A DNA stretch of 64,000 bases from Mucilaginibacter tolerans (GTDB lineage: Bacteria; Bacteroidota; Bacteroidia; Sphingobacteriales; Sphingobacteriaceae). The first letter of the stretch is position 1. Each line of letters starts with the position of its first letter. Position numbers and translations under genes: made by a program. The notes under the pieces were generated by a model. It made no database searches. It saw only the letters and a program-made list of their open reading frames with translations, and had not been told where the DNA came from. The stretch is from assembly GCF_030519375.1 (NCBI RefSeq), contig NZ_JAUMKB010000002.1, positions 186,001 to 250,000 on the forward strand, given 5' to 3'. Below, one piece after another: positions 8,294 through 17,970 of the stretch.

Positions 8294-11200
8294 GTTGTTG
8301 AATATTTAAAGTGGTGGATTCGGCTGATTGTTCAGGCATCAGCGCCGGGGAATCATAAGTGGTTTTCTCCTGCACCCAGGCAAAAACCATTGGTAGTATG
8401 AATAATGCAGCAAAAGTAGAAGCAAACAGTCCTCCAATTACAGCACGGCCCAGCGGAGCAGATTGCTCACCGGCTTCGCCTAGACCCGAAGCCATTGGGA
8501 TCATACCGGCGATCATTGCCAAACTGGTCATTAAAATAGGCCTTAAACGGATAGAAGCACTGGTTACTGCTGCTTTAGTAGAATCTTTATACTTCAGTCT
8601 TAAATTCTCGGCATTGGTTACGATCAGGATCGCATTAGCAACTGACACACCGGTCGACATGATCATACCCATATAGGATTGCAGATTTAACGTACTGCCT
8701 GTCATCAGCAACGCAGTGATCGATCCCAATATTACTGCAGGGATGGTCACCAATACAGTAAGCGATACCTTGAACGATTGATAATTGGCGGCTAGCAACA
8801 GGAATATAACCAATATGGCAAACCCCAAACCATTTTGCAGACTTCCCAAAGTCTCGGTCAGCAGACCCGACATACCACCAACTTCTGCAATCAATCCTTT
8901 GGGTGGCGTGCCGATAGATTTTACTGCTTTTTGCACATCAGAAGTAGCTGTGCCTAAATCCTTTTTATAAATATTGGCGCTGATGGTAATAAAGCGACGA
9001 GGACCCGCACGGTCGTACTCAGCGGGTGCGGTGGTGAGTTTAAAAGTAGCTACATCGGCGAGGGTGGGGCTGCTTTTGCCTTTTACAAGCGGGATTTCTT
9101 TCAACTCATCCATATTATTCATCACATATTCCGGCACCTGGGCTTGTACCTGGTAGGCGTAGGCGTTCTTCTCATCCAGCCAAAGGTTTTTTAAAGTAAA
9201 ACGGCTGGATGAGGTACTGGCAGTAACAGACCGGGCAATATCGCTCACATTCAAGCCCAATTGCGACACTTTCAACCTGTCGAGCGTAATGGCAATTACC
9301 GGGTAATCTAAAGGCTGATTGATCTGTACATCACGCAGATAAGGGATTTGTTTCAATTTATCTAGTACCTTATAGCCATAGTTTTTTATCTGATCAAGAT
9401 CCTTTCCGGCTACCTGCACTTCAATCGGGGTATTGGCCCCAAGACTCATGATCTTTTCAGTCATATCTATCGGTTCAAAGGTGATGGTCATCTCAGGCAG
9501 AGCATGGGCAATATTTTTTCGTAAAGCATCCTTCAATTCGTCCATATTAATATGGTAATCTTCATCCAGGTTTACCTGCAAAACCGCTTCATGCGTACCT
9601 GTATTAAATACGTACAGGTTACTGCTGCCGAAACTGCTCGGTACCAAACCAATGTACCCGGAAGTGATCTTCACGTGGTTGTTTACCGTTTGATTGATGA
9701 TGCGGAGTACTTCTTTAAACTTATCCTCTGTGCGTTCCAGCCTGGTTCCCTGTGGTTCTTTTATCCGTATCTGGAATTGTCCGTTATTGAGTTTGGGCAT
9801 CATGTCCTTGCCAATTATCACAAAACCTGTAGCCGCCAGGGCAATCACAACGATCAGGTAGGTAAGCACATAGAATTTTTTGCGCGGCATCATGTGTTTG
9901 ATGATCGCGATGAAGCGCATTTTAACGCGTTCGAACAGGTCGTTTTCTTCTGGATGCTCTTCCTCCTGTTGTTGGTGCATTTGTACCTGTTCTTCCTCTG
10001 TTTCATCGAATGTTCCGCCAGCATGAGCGTGTATTTTGCCGTGATGATAATGCTGGTAGCGTTCGGCCTTGATCAACCAGTTACTCATAATTGGTACCAG
10101 GGTTTGTGCCAGCACGTAGGAAACGATCATGGTCAAACCGATCGATAACGAAAGCGGCAGGAACATCGCCTTAGGCACGCCGTTCATCATAAAGGAAGGC
10201 GCAAATACGGCCAGGATACATAATAAGATGAGCAACAGCGGAAATGATATTTCTTCACAGGCATCGAAAATTGCTTTACGTTTGGATTTACCCATTTCCA
10301 GGTGCTGGTGAATATTTTCTATCGTTACCGTAGCCTGATCGACCAGAATGCCTATGGCTAAAGCCAAACCGCTCAACGTCATAATATTGATGGTTTGACC
10401 AAAGAGGCTCAATAATAACACGCCAATCAGGATTGATACAGGTATCGTGATCACTACGATCAGACTGCTTCGCCAGTCGCGCAAAAACAGCAACACCATT
10501 AACCCCGTCAGCAGAGCGCCAAGACCACCCTCAGTCATCAAGCTCTTCACTGCGTTTACTACAAACACCGACTGGTCAAACTCATAAGATATTTTCACGT
10601 CGCTTGGCAACAGGTTCTGCATTTCCGCCAGTTTACCTTTCAAACCCTGTACTACCGACCAGGTAGATGCCGATGCCGTTTTTACAACAGGTATATATAC
10701 CGAGCGTTTGCCGTTGATCAAAGCATAGTCAACAGTTACGTCGGTTGCATCGGTTACCCGTGCTATATCTTTTACATAAATGGGTACACCATTTTTGGTG
10801 ATTACTGGAATGTTACCAAAGTTTTCAGCGTTTTTAACCAGAGTATTCATTGTAGTCAAATACATGGTGTTACCCACACGCAAGTTGCCCGATGGTGACA
10901 TTACATTAAATTTCGCCAGGGCTTCAACCACTTCGTCAGGTGTGAGATTAAAGCTTCTCAGCTTGTCAGGGTCAACGCTAAAAACAATGGTTCGTGCGTT
11001 GGAGCCAAATGGAGGAGGAGCGGAGAGGCCCGGTATGGTTGAAAACATAGGCCTGATGCGTGTAGCAGCCAGATCGTAGATGTCTTTCAAACTTTCGCTT
11101 TTACTATCCAGTACCAACTCACCAACGGGCAGTGAGGAAGCGTCATAACGTATTACCTGGGGAGGCAAAGCGCCTGGAGGGAAGAACCCCTGGGCACGGC

Positions 11201-11537
11201 TCACCTGTAAAGCAACCTGTGCCGACGCCTCGGCCATATTAGTTGTTTCATAAAATGATATTTTGATAATAGTTAAGCCCTGTATGCTTTTACTGCTGAT
11301 GTTCTTTACACCGTCTACATACAGGAACTGGTTTTGTAGCCCGGTGGCAAAAAAGCCTTCCATTTGCTGTGCTGACATACCACCGTATGATTCGATCACA
11401 TAAATGGTAGGAAGGTTAAGCTTGGGGAATATATCTATCGGGATATTCATTGCACGGAGCACTGCAAAAATTAAAAGGCTTACAGTGATCACTATCGTAG
11501 TGATCGGCCTTTTCAGTGCGGATGTGACCATTGACAT
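8283..11537 (-). CDS. RND superfamily efflux pump, permease subunit
   Basis: Inner-membrane pump of 1084 residues, the normal RND length, with two repeats of membrane bundle plus large periplasmic loop. It begins SALKRPITTIVITV and keeps conserved features such as PIDIFPKLNLPTI. In TM4 it reads GILVDQATVTIENIH, so Asp400 is present but the second relay Asp of AcrB (D408) is Gln401. In TM10 (STGVSVANAILIV) the position of AcrB Lys940 is Ala967. The loop after TM6 (493-530) is rich in His and Glu, with seven His. TM4 resembles heavy-metal pumps somewhat, so metals, drugs or organic compounds are all possible. It is encoded 8 nt after the channel gene. Confidence 0.93.
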   Translation of the reverse strand: MSMVTSALKRPITTIVITVSLLIFAVLRAMNIPIDIFPKLNLPTIYVIESYGGMSAQQMEGFFATGLQNQFLYVDGVKNISSKSIQGLTIIKISFYETTNMAEASAQVALQVSRAQGFFPPGALPPQVIRYDASSLPVGELVLDSKSESLKDIYDLAATRIRPMFSTIPGLSAPPPFGSNARTIVFSVDPDKLRSFNLTPDEVVEALAKFNVMSPSGNLRVGNTMYLTTMNTLVKNAENFGNIPVITKNGVPIYVKDIARVTDATDVTVDYALINGKRSVYIPVVKTASASTWSVVQGLKGKLAEMQNLLPSDVKISYEFDQSVFVVNAVKSLMTEGGLGALLTGLMVLLFLRDWRSSLIVVITIPVSILIGVLLLSLFGQTINIMTLSGLALAIGILVDQATVTIENIHQHLEMGKSKRKAIFDACEEISFPLLLILLCILAVFAPSFMMNGVPKAMFLPLSLSIGLTMIVSYVLAQTLVPIMSNWLIKAERYQHYHHGKIHAHAGGTFDETEEEQVQMHQQQEEEHPEENDLFERVKMRFIAIIKHMMPRKKFYVLTYLIVVIALAATGFVIIGKDMMPKLNNGQFQIRIKEPQGTRLERTEDKFKEVLRIINQTVNNHVKITSGYIGLVPSSFGSSNLYVFNTGTHEAVLQVNLDEDYHINMDELKDALRKNIAHALPEMTITFEPIDMTEKIMSLGANTPIEVQVAGKDLDQIKNYGYKVLDKLKQIPYLRDVQINQPLDYPVIAITLDRLKVSQLGLNVSDIARSVTASTSSSRFTLKNLWLDEKNAYAYQVQAQVPEYVMNNMDELKEIPLVKGKSSPTLADVATFKLTTAPAEYDRAGPRRFITISANIYKKDLGTATSDVQKAVKSIGTPPKGLIAEVGGMSGLLTETLGSLQNGLGFAILVIFLLLAANYQSFKVSLTVLVTIPAVILGSITALLMTGSTLNLQSYMGMIMSTGVSVANAILIVTNAENLRLKYKDSTKAAVTSASIRLRPILMTSLAMIAGMIPMASGLGEAGEQSAPLGRAVIGGLFASTFAALFILPMVFAWVQEKTTYDSPALMPEQSAESTTLNIQQHEI

Positions 11538-11545
11538 AGTTGTAG

Positions 11546-12922
11546 TTATTTTAAAAGGTTTAATATGGTGTTTACTTTGTTGTCGGTAATGGCTTGGTTA
11601 AACAATGCATTGGTATAAGCATATTTAGCCTGTACATAATCGGTTTCGGCACGATAAAGGATGTTTAGTGCGGCGTCCAGCTCGATAATATCTGTCAGCC
11701 CGTTTTTATACAGAGATAGCTTTTGACGATAGCCATCATTGGCTGCTTTGAGCTGATGGGGTATTTCGGTTAACCGTTCACGGGCCGTTTGCATTTCTGC
11801 ATATGCCTGGCTGGCATTAGCTGCGAGCAGGGTCTTCTGCTCCTGCAGTTTATTTTGGAAATAATCGGATTGGGTTTTCTGGGTGCGAACTTTTAACTGT
11901 TTCCGACGCAGGTCGAAAAGGTTATAGGAAATACCTAATCCAACCAAATAATTATCGCGCTGAAAACCCCAGCCGGTTGAAAGGCCGTTAAAATGATCGT
12001 TGGCATCTACGCTTGATCCGCGTCCCCAGGCAGCACCCTCCAGTAATATCTTTGGATTATATTGCTTTTTCACCAGGTCTTCCTGTTCTTTGCTGTTCTG
12101 ATACAGTGACTTATAATAATTAATGAGCGGATGATTGGCAGTATCAGTATTAAGCTGGCCATAAGGTGAATGGATTAACTGATCTTCCACCAATGTATCA
12201 GCTACTATTGATTGATAAGGCAGACCGCTCACAGTAGCCAGACGCAATTGTACTTGCTGCAACTGGTTGTTTAATTCGATATAATTCAAGCGTGCCTTTG
12301 ATAACTCCGCATTGGCAATACTGGTATCGACACCCGGGCGTACACCACTGCGGGTAAGTGAACCGATGGAACGCAGGATTTCCTGGTTACGCTGAATGTT
12401 TCGTGCCTGAATTTGCTGATAATCCTGCAGGCTCATCAGTAAAAGGTAATTACTGATGGCGTAAGCTTCCAGTTGATATTTTGATTGCGCGAAATTATTT
12501 TGCTCAACCTGTATATTCGACTGTGCTACGCGGTTTTGGGCGCCATATGCACCGAAATTATATATTTCCCAATCTAATGCAGCTACGCCAACATTGGCTG
12601 ATACAGCTGTGGCATTGCTTTCGGTACGAACGCCCCGGCTGTCAGATGGAATTATCCCGAAGCCGAAATAAGGACCGGCAACGTTGTTGTTGGTACCGAT
12701 ATCAGCTTGGTAGTTCAACCGCAAATTGGGCAGCCAGTTATTGCGCACCTCTGCCGCTTGCGCTTGCCTGATGCGTATGGCTGAAGAATCCGTTATTAAA
12801 GTAGGGGCGCTTTTATCTACTTGTATTAAGAGTTGTTTTAATGAAACAGACTGCTGCGCGCTGGCTGCAACAGATAGCAGCAGCAAAAACACCGCAAACA
12901 GACTTCTATGAATATTTGACAT
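11546..12922 (-). CDS. TolC-family outer membrane efflux protein
   Basis: Outer-membrane channel of the tripartite efflux system. I choose the ATG at 12922 because it gives a clean signal peptide (MSNIHRSLFAVFLLLLSVAA, cleaved near SAQQ) and 458 residues; an upstream ATG at 12994 would put 24 extra residues before it. The mature protein has the two TolC-like repeats of long helices and strands (VSANVGVAALDWEIYNFG and LVGLGISYNLFDLRRKQLKV). First of three genes, followed by the pump (8-nt gap) and the adaptor. Confidence 0.9.
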   Translation of the reverse strand: MSNIHRSLFAVFLLLLSVAASAQQSVSLKQLLIQVDKSAPTLITDSSAIRIRQAQAAEVRNNWLPNLRLNYQADIGTNNNVAGPYFGFGIIPSDSRGVRTESNATAVSANVGVAALDWEIYNFGAYGAQNRVAQSNIQVEQNNFAQSKYQLEAYAISNYLLLMSLQDYQQIQARNIQRNQEILRSIGSLTRSGVRPGVDTSIANAELSKARLNYIELNNQLQQVQLRLATVSGLPYQSIVADTLVEDQLIHSPYGQLNTDTANHPLINYYKSLYQNSKEQEDLVKKQYNPKILLEGAAWGRGSSVDANDHFNGLSTGWGFQRDNYLVGLGISYNLFDLRRKQLKVRTQKTQSDYFQNKLQEQKTLLAANASQAYAEMQTARERLTEIPHQLKAANDGYRQKLSLYKNGLTDIIELDAALNILYRAETDYVQAKYAYTNALFNQAITDNKVNTILNLLK

Positions 12923-13012
12923 TTTTTGGATCATTAATTTGATAAATTCAAAAAGTATAAGGCATACGCGCAGGTGAATGCTGCGGGTAATCATGTGTTA
13001 CTTTAGGAAATA

Positions 13013-13387
13013 TCAAATAATGAGCTTGCCGGCCAGGAGATAGGCACTTTCAGGTGGCCATAGAGATAAGCGAAGATCAGATAATATTCTGGCCGTTAAT
13101 TTTGATAATGGGTCAAAAAGAGCGGGAAAAAGGTTAAGCAATAAAAGTGAAATGGAGGAAAGCAGTACCATCAGTGGATTTGCAAGTCGCTGATGGATCT
13201 GTTTTGCATTTTTATCGGCATCCTCCAGATTCTCGGGCTTTCGCTTAGAGAAGCTTTTGACCAGGATATTGTGCGAAATGTGAATTTTAAAGTGGCGATT
13301 GGAAACCTCAAAACCAAAAAAAGGCTTGGCAATAAACAGCAGCGCTGCAAATGCAAAGAATACTTTAAAAACCAGCGCTCCTTTCAT
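13013..13387 (-). CDS. Small predicted membrane protein, unknown
   Basis: A 124-residue protein with a hydrophobic N-terminus (LVFKVFFAFAALLFIAKPFF, about 5-24) and a second hydrophobic segment near 72-92 (PLMVLLSSISLLLLNLFPALF). Between them is a basic, polar stretch (SKRKPENLEDADKNAKQIHQ). I do not recognise the family. It lies 90 nt upstream of the channel gene on the same strand, so it may lead the efflux operon. Competing frames in the region are shorter and less regular. Confidence 0.6.
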   Translation of the reverse strand: MKGALVFKVFFAFAALLFIAKPFFGFEVSNRHFKIHISHNILVKSFSKRKPENLEDADKNAKQIHQRLANPLMVLLSSISLLLLNLFPALFDPLSKLTARILSDLRLSLWPPESAYLLAGKLII

Positions 13388-13507
13388 TTGGGTTTCAAAT
13401 AATATTGTTCAACTACAAAAGTGGTGTTAAATTGTTTCATTGAAATTAATGTAACGTTAATGTTGCATGCATTCACCTGCCGGCGCTTCTGCGAATTGGG
13501 AGTGGCA

Positions 13508-13536
13508 AAAAGAAAAAAAGGCCCCATAAAGGAGCC
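13508..13536 (-). terminator. Rho-independent terminator after cysN
   Basis: On the minus strand GGCTCC (13536-13531) pairs with GGGGCC (13525-13520, one G-U pair) around a 5-nt loop, followed by a T-rich tail. It closes the sulfate-assimilation operon. Confidence 0.75.
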
Positions 13537-13578
13537 AGTTTAGTTGATTGATTTATTTAGTCGTGGAATATAATTGGC

Positions 13579-14829
13579 TTATTCTGCATTTGCCCTGAAC
13601 ATCAATGCACCTACGGTTACGTTAGTGCGACTGTCAATCAGTATAGCGCCACCATTTGCTTTATTGTCCTGGTAAAGATCAAAGGCTAAAGGATCGGCTG
13701 TTTTGATAACGATACGGCCGATATCATTCAGTTTGAAATCTTCATCAAACTCCTGCTCCAACGTATTAATATTCACCTTGTACAATATTTCCTGTATGCG
13801 GCAACGTGTTAATTTACTGTTATGCTGCAGAAAGTAGGTGTGGGTAGTATCCAGTGGTTTAGTATCCATCCAGCACAGATCAGCTTCAATCTGCTGTGAA
13901 ACCTGCGGTTTGTTTTTTGCACTTACCAATGTATCACCGCGACTAATGTCAATTTCGTCTTCAAGATGAATGGTTACAGACATACCGGATATGGCAGCTT
14001 CTGGCTCTGAATCAAGCAGCTCAATTTTACTGATAGTTGATGTAAAACCCGATGGTAAAACTGTTACCTTGTCATTCACACGGAACGAGCCGCTTGAAAC
14101 TCGCCCTGCATAACCACGGTAATCGTGCAATTCTTCAGTTTGTGGACGAATCACCCACTGTACCGGGAACCTTGCATGCTCGGTGAGGGTATCGGCAGGT
14201 ATTTCAACGGTTTCCAAATAAGGTAATAAACTATTGCCCTTAAACCACGGCATTCTTTCGGAAGCATGGACAATATTATCACCTTTCAACGCACTAACTG
14301 GTATGTAAGCTACATTTTTCAATCCAACCTTAGCCGCTAATGATTTGTAATCGCTGACGATCTTATTGAAAACATCTTCTTCGTAATCAACCATATCCAT
14401 CTTATTCACACATACTACCACTTGTGGTAAGCCTAACAGGGATACCAGGAAGGAGTGACGTATGGTCTGCTCGATCACGCCTTTTCGCGCATCGATCAGG
14501 ATGATGGCCAAACCAGCATTTGAAGCGCCGGTAACCATGTTACGGGTGTACTGAATATGGCCCGGGGTGTCAGCTATAATGAATTTGCGTTTGTCTGTCT
14601 GAAAGTATTTGTAGGCAACGTCGATAGTTATACCTTGTTCGCGCTCCGCTTTCAAGCCGTCGGTTAAAATGGCCAGGTCAATAGTGCCATCATCATTTTT
14701 ACGGTTTGAGCGTTGAAGCGCCTCTAACTGGTCAACCAATATAGCGCCGCTATCATAAAGCAGGCGGCCTATAAGGGTGCTTTTACCATCGTCAACACTG
14801 CCTGCAGTTAAAAATTTTAGAATATTCAT
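13579..14829 (-). CDS. cysN: Sulfate adenylyltransferase, GTPase subunit
   Basis: GTP-driven large subunit of ATP sulfurylase, which with CysD activates sulfate to APS. The ATG at 14829 is chosen because it starts MNILKFLTAGSVDDGKST, as in the family, giving 416 residues; a start at 14874 would overlap cysD. G1 is GSVDDGKST, G3 is DTPGH and G4 is NKMD, followed by EF-Tu-like beta-barrel domains. It lacks a fused APS kinase domain, consistent with an APS-reductase route. The gene follows cysD with a 1-nt gap and ends the operon. Confidence 0.95.
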   Translation of the reverse strand: MNILKFLTAGSVDDGKSTLIGRLLYDSGAILVDQLEALQRSNRKNDDGTIDLAILTDGLKAEREQGITIDVAYKYFQTDKRKFIIADTPGHIQYTRNMVTGASNAGLAIILIDARKGVIEQTIRHSFLVSLLGLPQVVVCVNKMDMVDYEEDVFNKIVSDYKSLAAKVGLKNVAYIPVSALKGDNIVHASERMPWFKGNSLLPYLETVEIPADTLTEHARFPVQWVIRPQTEELHDYRGYAGRVSSGSFRVNDKVTVLPSGFTSTISKIELLDSEPEAAISGMSVTIHLEDEIDISRGDTLVSAKNKPQVSQQIEADLCWMDTKPLDTTHTYFLQHNSKLTRCRIQEILYKVNINTLEQEFDEDFKLNDIGRIVIKTADPLAFDLYQDNKANGGAILIDSRTNVTVGALMFRANAE

Positions 14830-14830
14830 A

Positions 14831-15736
14831 TTAAAAGTAGCCCCCTTTCTTGCGGTCTTCCATTGCGGCTTCACTCACTTTATCGTCCATACGAGCACCG
14901 CGTTCGCTAACACGGGAGGCGCTTATTTCATCAATAATATTATCTATCTCAAATGCGTATGACTCTACAGCAGCTGTACAGGTCATATCGCCAACGGTGC
15001 GGAAACGTACATTACGGCGCTCCACCACATCCTCATCATCCATATTCAGGAATGGAGAGGCAGCCATTAACTGACCATTGCGGGTGATCACATCACGTTC
15101 GTGGGCAAAATAGATAGTGGGTAATTCAATTTTTTCCCTACGAATATAGTTCCACACATCTAACTCTGTCCAGTTACTGATTGGGAATACGCGAACGTTT
15201 TCGCCTTTATGTATCTTACCGTTATAGATATTCCAAAGCTCCGGGCGCTGACGTTTAGGATCCCACTGACCAAATTCATCACGTACCGAAAAGATACGTT
15301 CTTTTGCCCGTGCTTTTTCCTCATCACGGCGTGCGCCACCTATGCAGGCATCAAACTGGTGCTTTGCAATCGTATTTAACAGCGTAACAGTTTGTAACTG
15401 ATTACGGCTGGCGTTTTTACCTTTTTGCTCTACTACGCGGCCATTATCAATGTCATCCTGAACATAACCGACGATCAGCTTTTCGCCGATACGTTTGATC
15501 ATATTGTCGCGATAGATAATGGTTTCTTCAAAATTATGCCCGGTATCAATATGTACCAACGGGAACGGAAATTTTCCCGGACGAAAAGCCTTTTCGGCCA
15601 ACCTTACTAAAGTGATAGAATCTTTACCTCCCGAAAAAAGCAGGGCGGGCTTTTCAAATTGCCCGGCTACCTCCCGCAAGATATGGATGGCTTCCGCCTC
15701 TAATTCATCTAAATAATCCAACTGCTGCTTACTCAT
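14831..15736 (-). CDS. cysD: Sulfate adenylyltransferase, catalytic subunit
   Basis: Small subunit of ATP sulfurylase, 301 residues, making APS from ATP and sulfate. The PP-loop motif is LLFSGGKDSITLVRLA (33-48). Other conserved parts are FPLVHIDTGHNF, the GGARRDEEKARAKER block and the conserved end RKKGGYF. It lies 18 nt downstream of cysH and 1 nt before cysN, in the standard CysD-CysN pairing. Confidence 0.95.
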   Translation of the reverse strand: MSKQQLDYLDELEAEAIHILREVAGQFEKPALLFSGGKDSITLVRLAEKAFRPGKFPFPLVHIDTGHNFEETIIYRDNMIKRIGEKLIVGYVQDDIDNGRVVEQKGKNASRNQLQTVTLLNTIAKHQFDACIGGARRDEEKARAKERIFSVRDEFGQWDPKRQRPELWNIYNGKIHKGENVRVFPISNWTELDVWNYIRREKIELPTIYFAHERDVITRNGQLMAASPFLNMDDEDVVERRNVRFRTVGDMTCTAAVESYAFEIDNIIDEISASRVSERGARMDDKVSEAAMEDRKKGGYF

Positions 15737-15754
15737 TAATTATGTAATTCAAAC

Positions 15755-16462
15755 TTATTTATGCACCTCGTGTAATCCGCATTCTTTTTTCGACTGATCT
15801 TCCCACCACCAACGGCCTGCCCTGAAATCTTCTCCGGGTTGAACTGCCCTTGTGCAAGGTTGGCACCCGATACTCGGAAAGCCTCTGTCGTGTAGCGTGT
15901 TATAGGGTACGTTATGTATCCTGATATATTCTTTTACCTGATCGAGGGTCCAATCGTAAATCGGGTGAAATTTAATCAAATTATTTTGTTCGTCCCATTC
16001 CAGATTGTGCATGTCATGTCGATTGACTGACTGTTCGGCACGAATGCCAGTTACCCAACATTTATTGCCTGCAAGGGCACGCTTCAGGGGTTCAACTTTA
16101 CGAATACCGCAGCATTCTTTACGGTTCTCAACAGATTCGTAAAAGCTACTCGGCCCTTTTGTGTTGACCATCTTCTCCAGCAACTCATTATTAGGATAAT
16201 AAGCATGTATAGGTTTCTCGTACATTTCCATAGTACGGTTCCACACATAATAAGTTTCAGGAAAAAGGCGACCTGTCTCTAATGTAAATACCTTGATAGG
16301 CAGATCATTGGTAAAAATCATGTGCGTGATCACCTGGTCTTCCCAGCCGAAACTTGTAGAAAACACGATCTGTCCGGCAAACCTGTTTGCCAGTAATGAT
16401 AGTGCTGCCACTGGGTCAAGACCTTGAATTTGTTGCTTTATATCTTCTAACTCGCTTATCAT
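15755..16462 (-). CDS. cysH: Adenylylsulfate (APS) reductase
   Basis: Reduces activated sulfate to sulfite. The 235-residue protein has the PP-loop-like VFSTSFGWEDQ (33-43) and LETGRLFPETY. It has both cysteine pairs of the iron-sulfur form: CC at 117-118 in KECCGIRKVEPLKRAL and CQPC at 200-203. The catalytic ECGLH (228-232) ends the protein. These pairs mark the plant/assimilatory APS-using type rather than the PAPS-using E. coli type, and fit the absence of an APS kinase in the operon. It overlaps the upstream fusion gene by 4 nt (ATGA). Confidence 0.93.
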   Translation of the reverse strand: MISELEDIKQQIQGLDPVAALSLLANRFAGQIVFSTSFGWEDQVITHMIFTNDLPIKVFTLETGRLFPETYYVWNRTMEMYEKPIHAYYPNNELLEKMVNTKGPSSFYESVENRKECCGIRKVEPLKRALAGNKCWVTGIRAEQSVNRHDMHNLEWDEQNNLIKFHPIYDWTLDQVKEYIRIHNVPYNTLHDRGFPSIGCQPCTRAVQPGEDFRAGRWWWEDQSKKECGLHEVHK

Positions 16463-17970
16463 AAAACGTGAACTCCCAAGAATTTAAGAATCGCTCTTAT
16501 ACTTATTAATATTACGATTATAGCTACAGCCATCATAATAGCTTTAGCCGATATTTTATTTGAAATCTTAGCCGCAATAGGAGAAGCCAACGCACTGCCT
16601 ATTACCAGACCGGAAACCGCTTCCCAACGAGCGCTGCCCAAAAACCAGATGAATGTTAACGAGCTCATCAGCGCAATAAAAAAGCGTGATAATTTAACAG
16701 TCCCTAAAGAAAAACGTGGATGACGCCCGCCAGCAATAAGGGTTGATAAAACGATTGACCCCCAGCCACCACCTCCAACTGCATCAATAAAACCACCACC
16801 AAAACCTAACAGACCAATTCTTTTAATTTTGGCTGTTGTTCTTTTTTGCCCGGTTTTTAAACCCTTTCTGAATATAATGATACCTAATATTAAGGTATAC
16901 AACGATACAAATGGTTTGGTATAAGCACTATAATGTTCTAATGAAGACAATATGGTAGCCCCTAGCATCGCACCTATGATACCGGGAATGAGCAGCATCT
17001 TAAACAATTTCCAGTTGATGTTGCCCATCCGGTAATGCATCCAGCCCGCTATGCCATTGCTTAATATTTCAGAAAGATGCACACCCATACTTGCTGTTGC
17101 GGGTGTAATGCCCATTGATAAAGAGAAAGTAGTCGAAGTAACACCGTAAGACATGCCAATGGCCCCATCAATCATTGCAAACACAAAACCTGCACCCAGG
17201 AAATAGTAAAAAATGGGGTTGATGCCCTCAACGTAAGTTCTAAAATCGGGATCCTTATTCCATAAAGTAAAGATGGTTACTACGATAGCAAAAACCAGTG
17301 CGCCCCATAATAGCCAAATTAAGTTCTTATTACCCTGAGTTTTTTTCTCAACCAATACCGAAGTAACATCATTCAGCACTTTTACTTTATAAGCGAAATC
17401 ACCTGAAAGCGAGTTTCTCAACTCGTTCATTTGTTGCAGCGTAATATCCAGCTCTCCGGGAATTGCCTCATCCAATACTTCTCTTAATCGCTTGGCAACT
17501 GTAGGGGATTTACCATTAGTAGATATGGCTACTTTCAGGTCGCCCTTCTGAACAATCGAGCCGAGATAAAAATCGCACAGATCAGGTTTATCAGCTATAT
17601 TCACCAATAATTTACGCTCGTGTGCTGAGCTTCTGATATACTCATTAAGTTGATTATCGTTTGTTGCAGCTATAACTATATCCGCGTCATCAAGGTCAGT
17701 ATCTACAAATGCTTTTTGCGAAATGCTTATGCCTTCATATTCTCCTGCCAAAGCACGTACACCGGGTACAAACTCTTTGGCAATAATAGTCACCTTTGCC
17801 TTTGGACTATTACCAAGCAGGGCGGTCAGTTTTTCCAAACCAACATTGCCCGCACCGATCAGAACCGTATGCAAATTATTCAGCTTTAAAAAAACCGGAA
17901 AAAGCTGATTGCCTTCGGTTTTTTCTGTCTGAATGGTAGGTGTACCGTTATTCCTGGGAGATAATGCCAT
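16459..17970 (-). CDS. Siroheme synthase N-terminal domain fused to TauE/SafE permease
   Basis: A 503-residue two-part protein from the ATG at 17970; a start at 18027 would add 19 unlikely residues inside cobA. The first about 170 residues match the precorrin-2 dehydrogenase/ferrochelatase part of CysG/Met8p. They include the dinucleotide loop GAGNVG, IVIAATNDNQLNEYI and VAISTNGKSPTVAKRLRE. Residues about 215-503 are a TauE/SafE-type permease with about eight membrane segments, including VFAMIDGAIGMSYGVT and FGGGFIDAVGGGGWG. It could make siroheme and move a sulfur anion such as sulfite or sulfate. It overlaps cobA by 23 nt and cysH by 4 nt. Transport direction is unknown. Confidence 0.88.
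   Translation of the reverse strand: MALSPRNNGTPTIQTEKTEGNQLFPVFLKLNNLHTVLIGAGNVGLEKLTALLGNSPKAKVTIIAKEFVPGVRALAGEYEGISISQKAFVDTDLDDADIVIAATNDNQLNEYIRSSAHERKLLVNIADKPDLCDFYLGSIVQKGDLKVAISTNGKSPTVAKRLREVLDEAIPGELDITLQQMNELRNSLSGDFAYKVKVLNDVTSVLVEKKTQGNKNLIWLLWGALVFAIVVTIFTLWNKDPDFRTYVEGINPIFYYFLGAGFVFAMIDGAIGMSYGVTSTTFSLSMGITPATASMGVHLSEILSNGIAGWMHYRMGNINWKLFKMLLIPGIIGAMLGATILSSLEHYSAYTKPFVSLYTLILGIIIFRKGLKTGQKRTTAKIKRIGLLGFGGGFIDAVGGGGWGSIVLSTLIAGGRHPRFSLGTVKLSRFFIALMSSLTFIWFLGSARWEAVSGLVIGSALASPIAAKISNKISAKAIMMAVAIIVILISIRAILKFLGVHVL

Noticed and set aside
9552..10148. 198-codon open frame opposite the RND pump gene
   Set aside because: Its translation has no family character and lies wholly inside the well-supported pump gene on the other strand, so it is a shadow frame.
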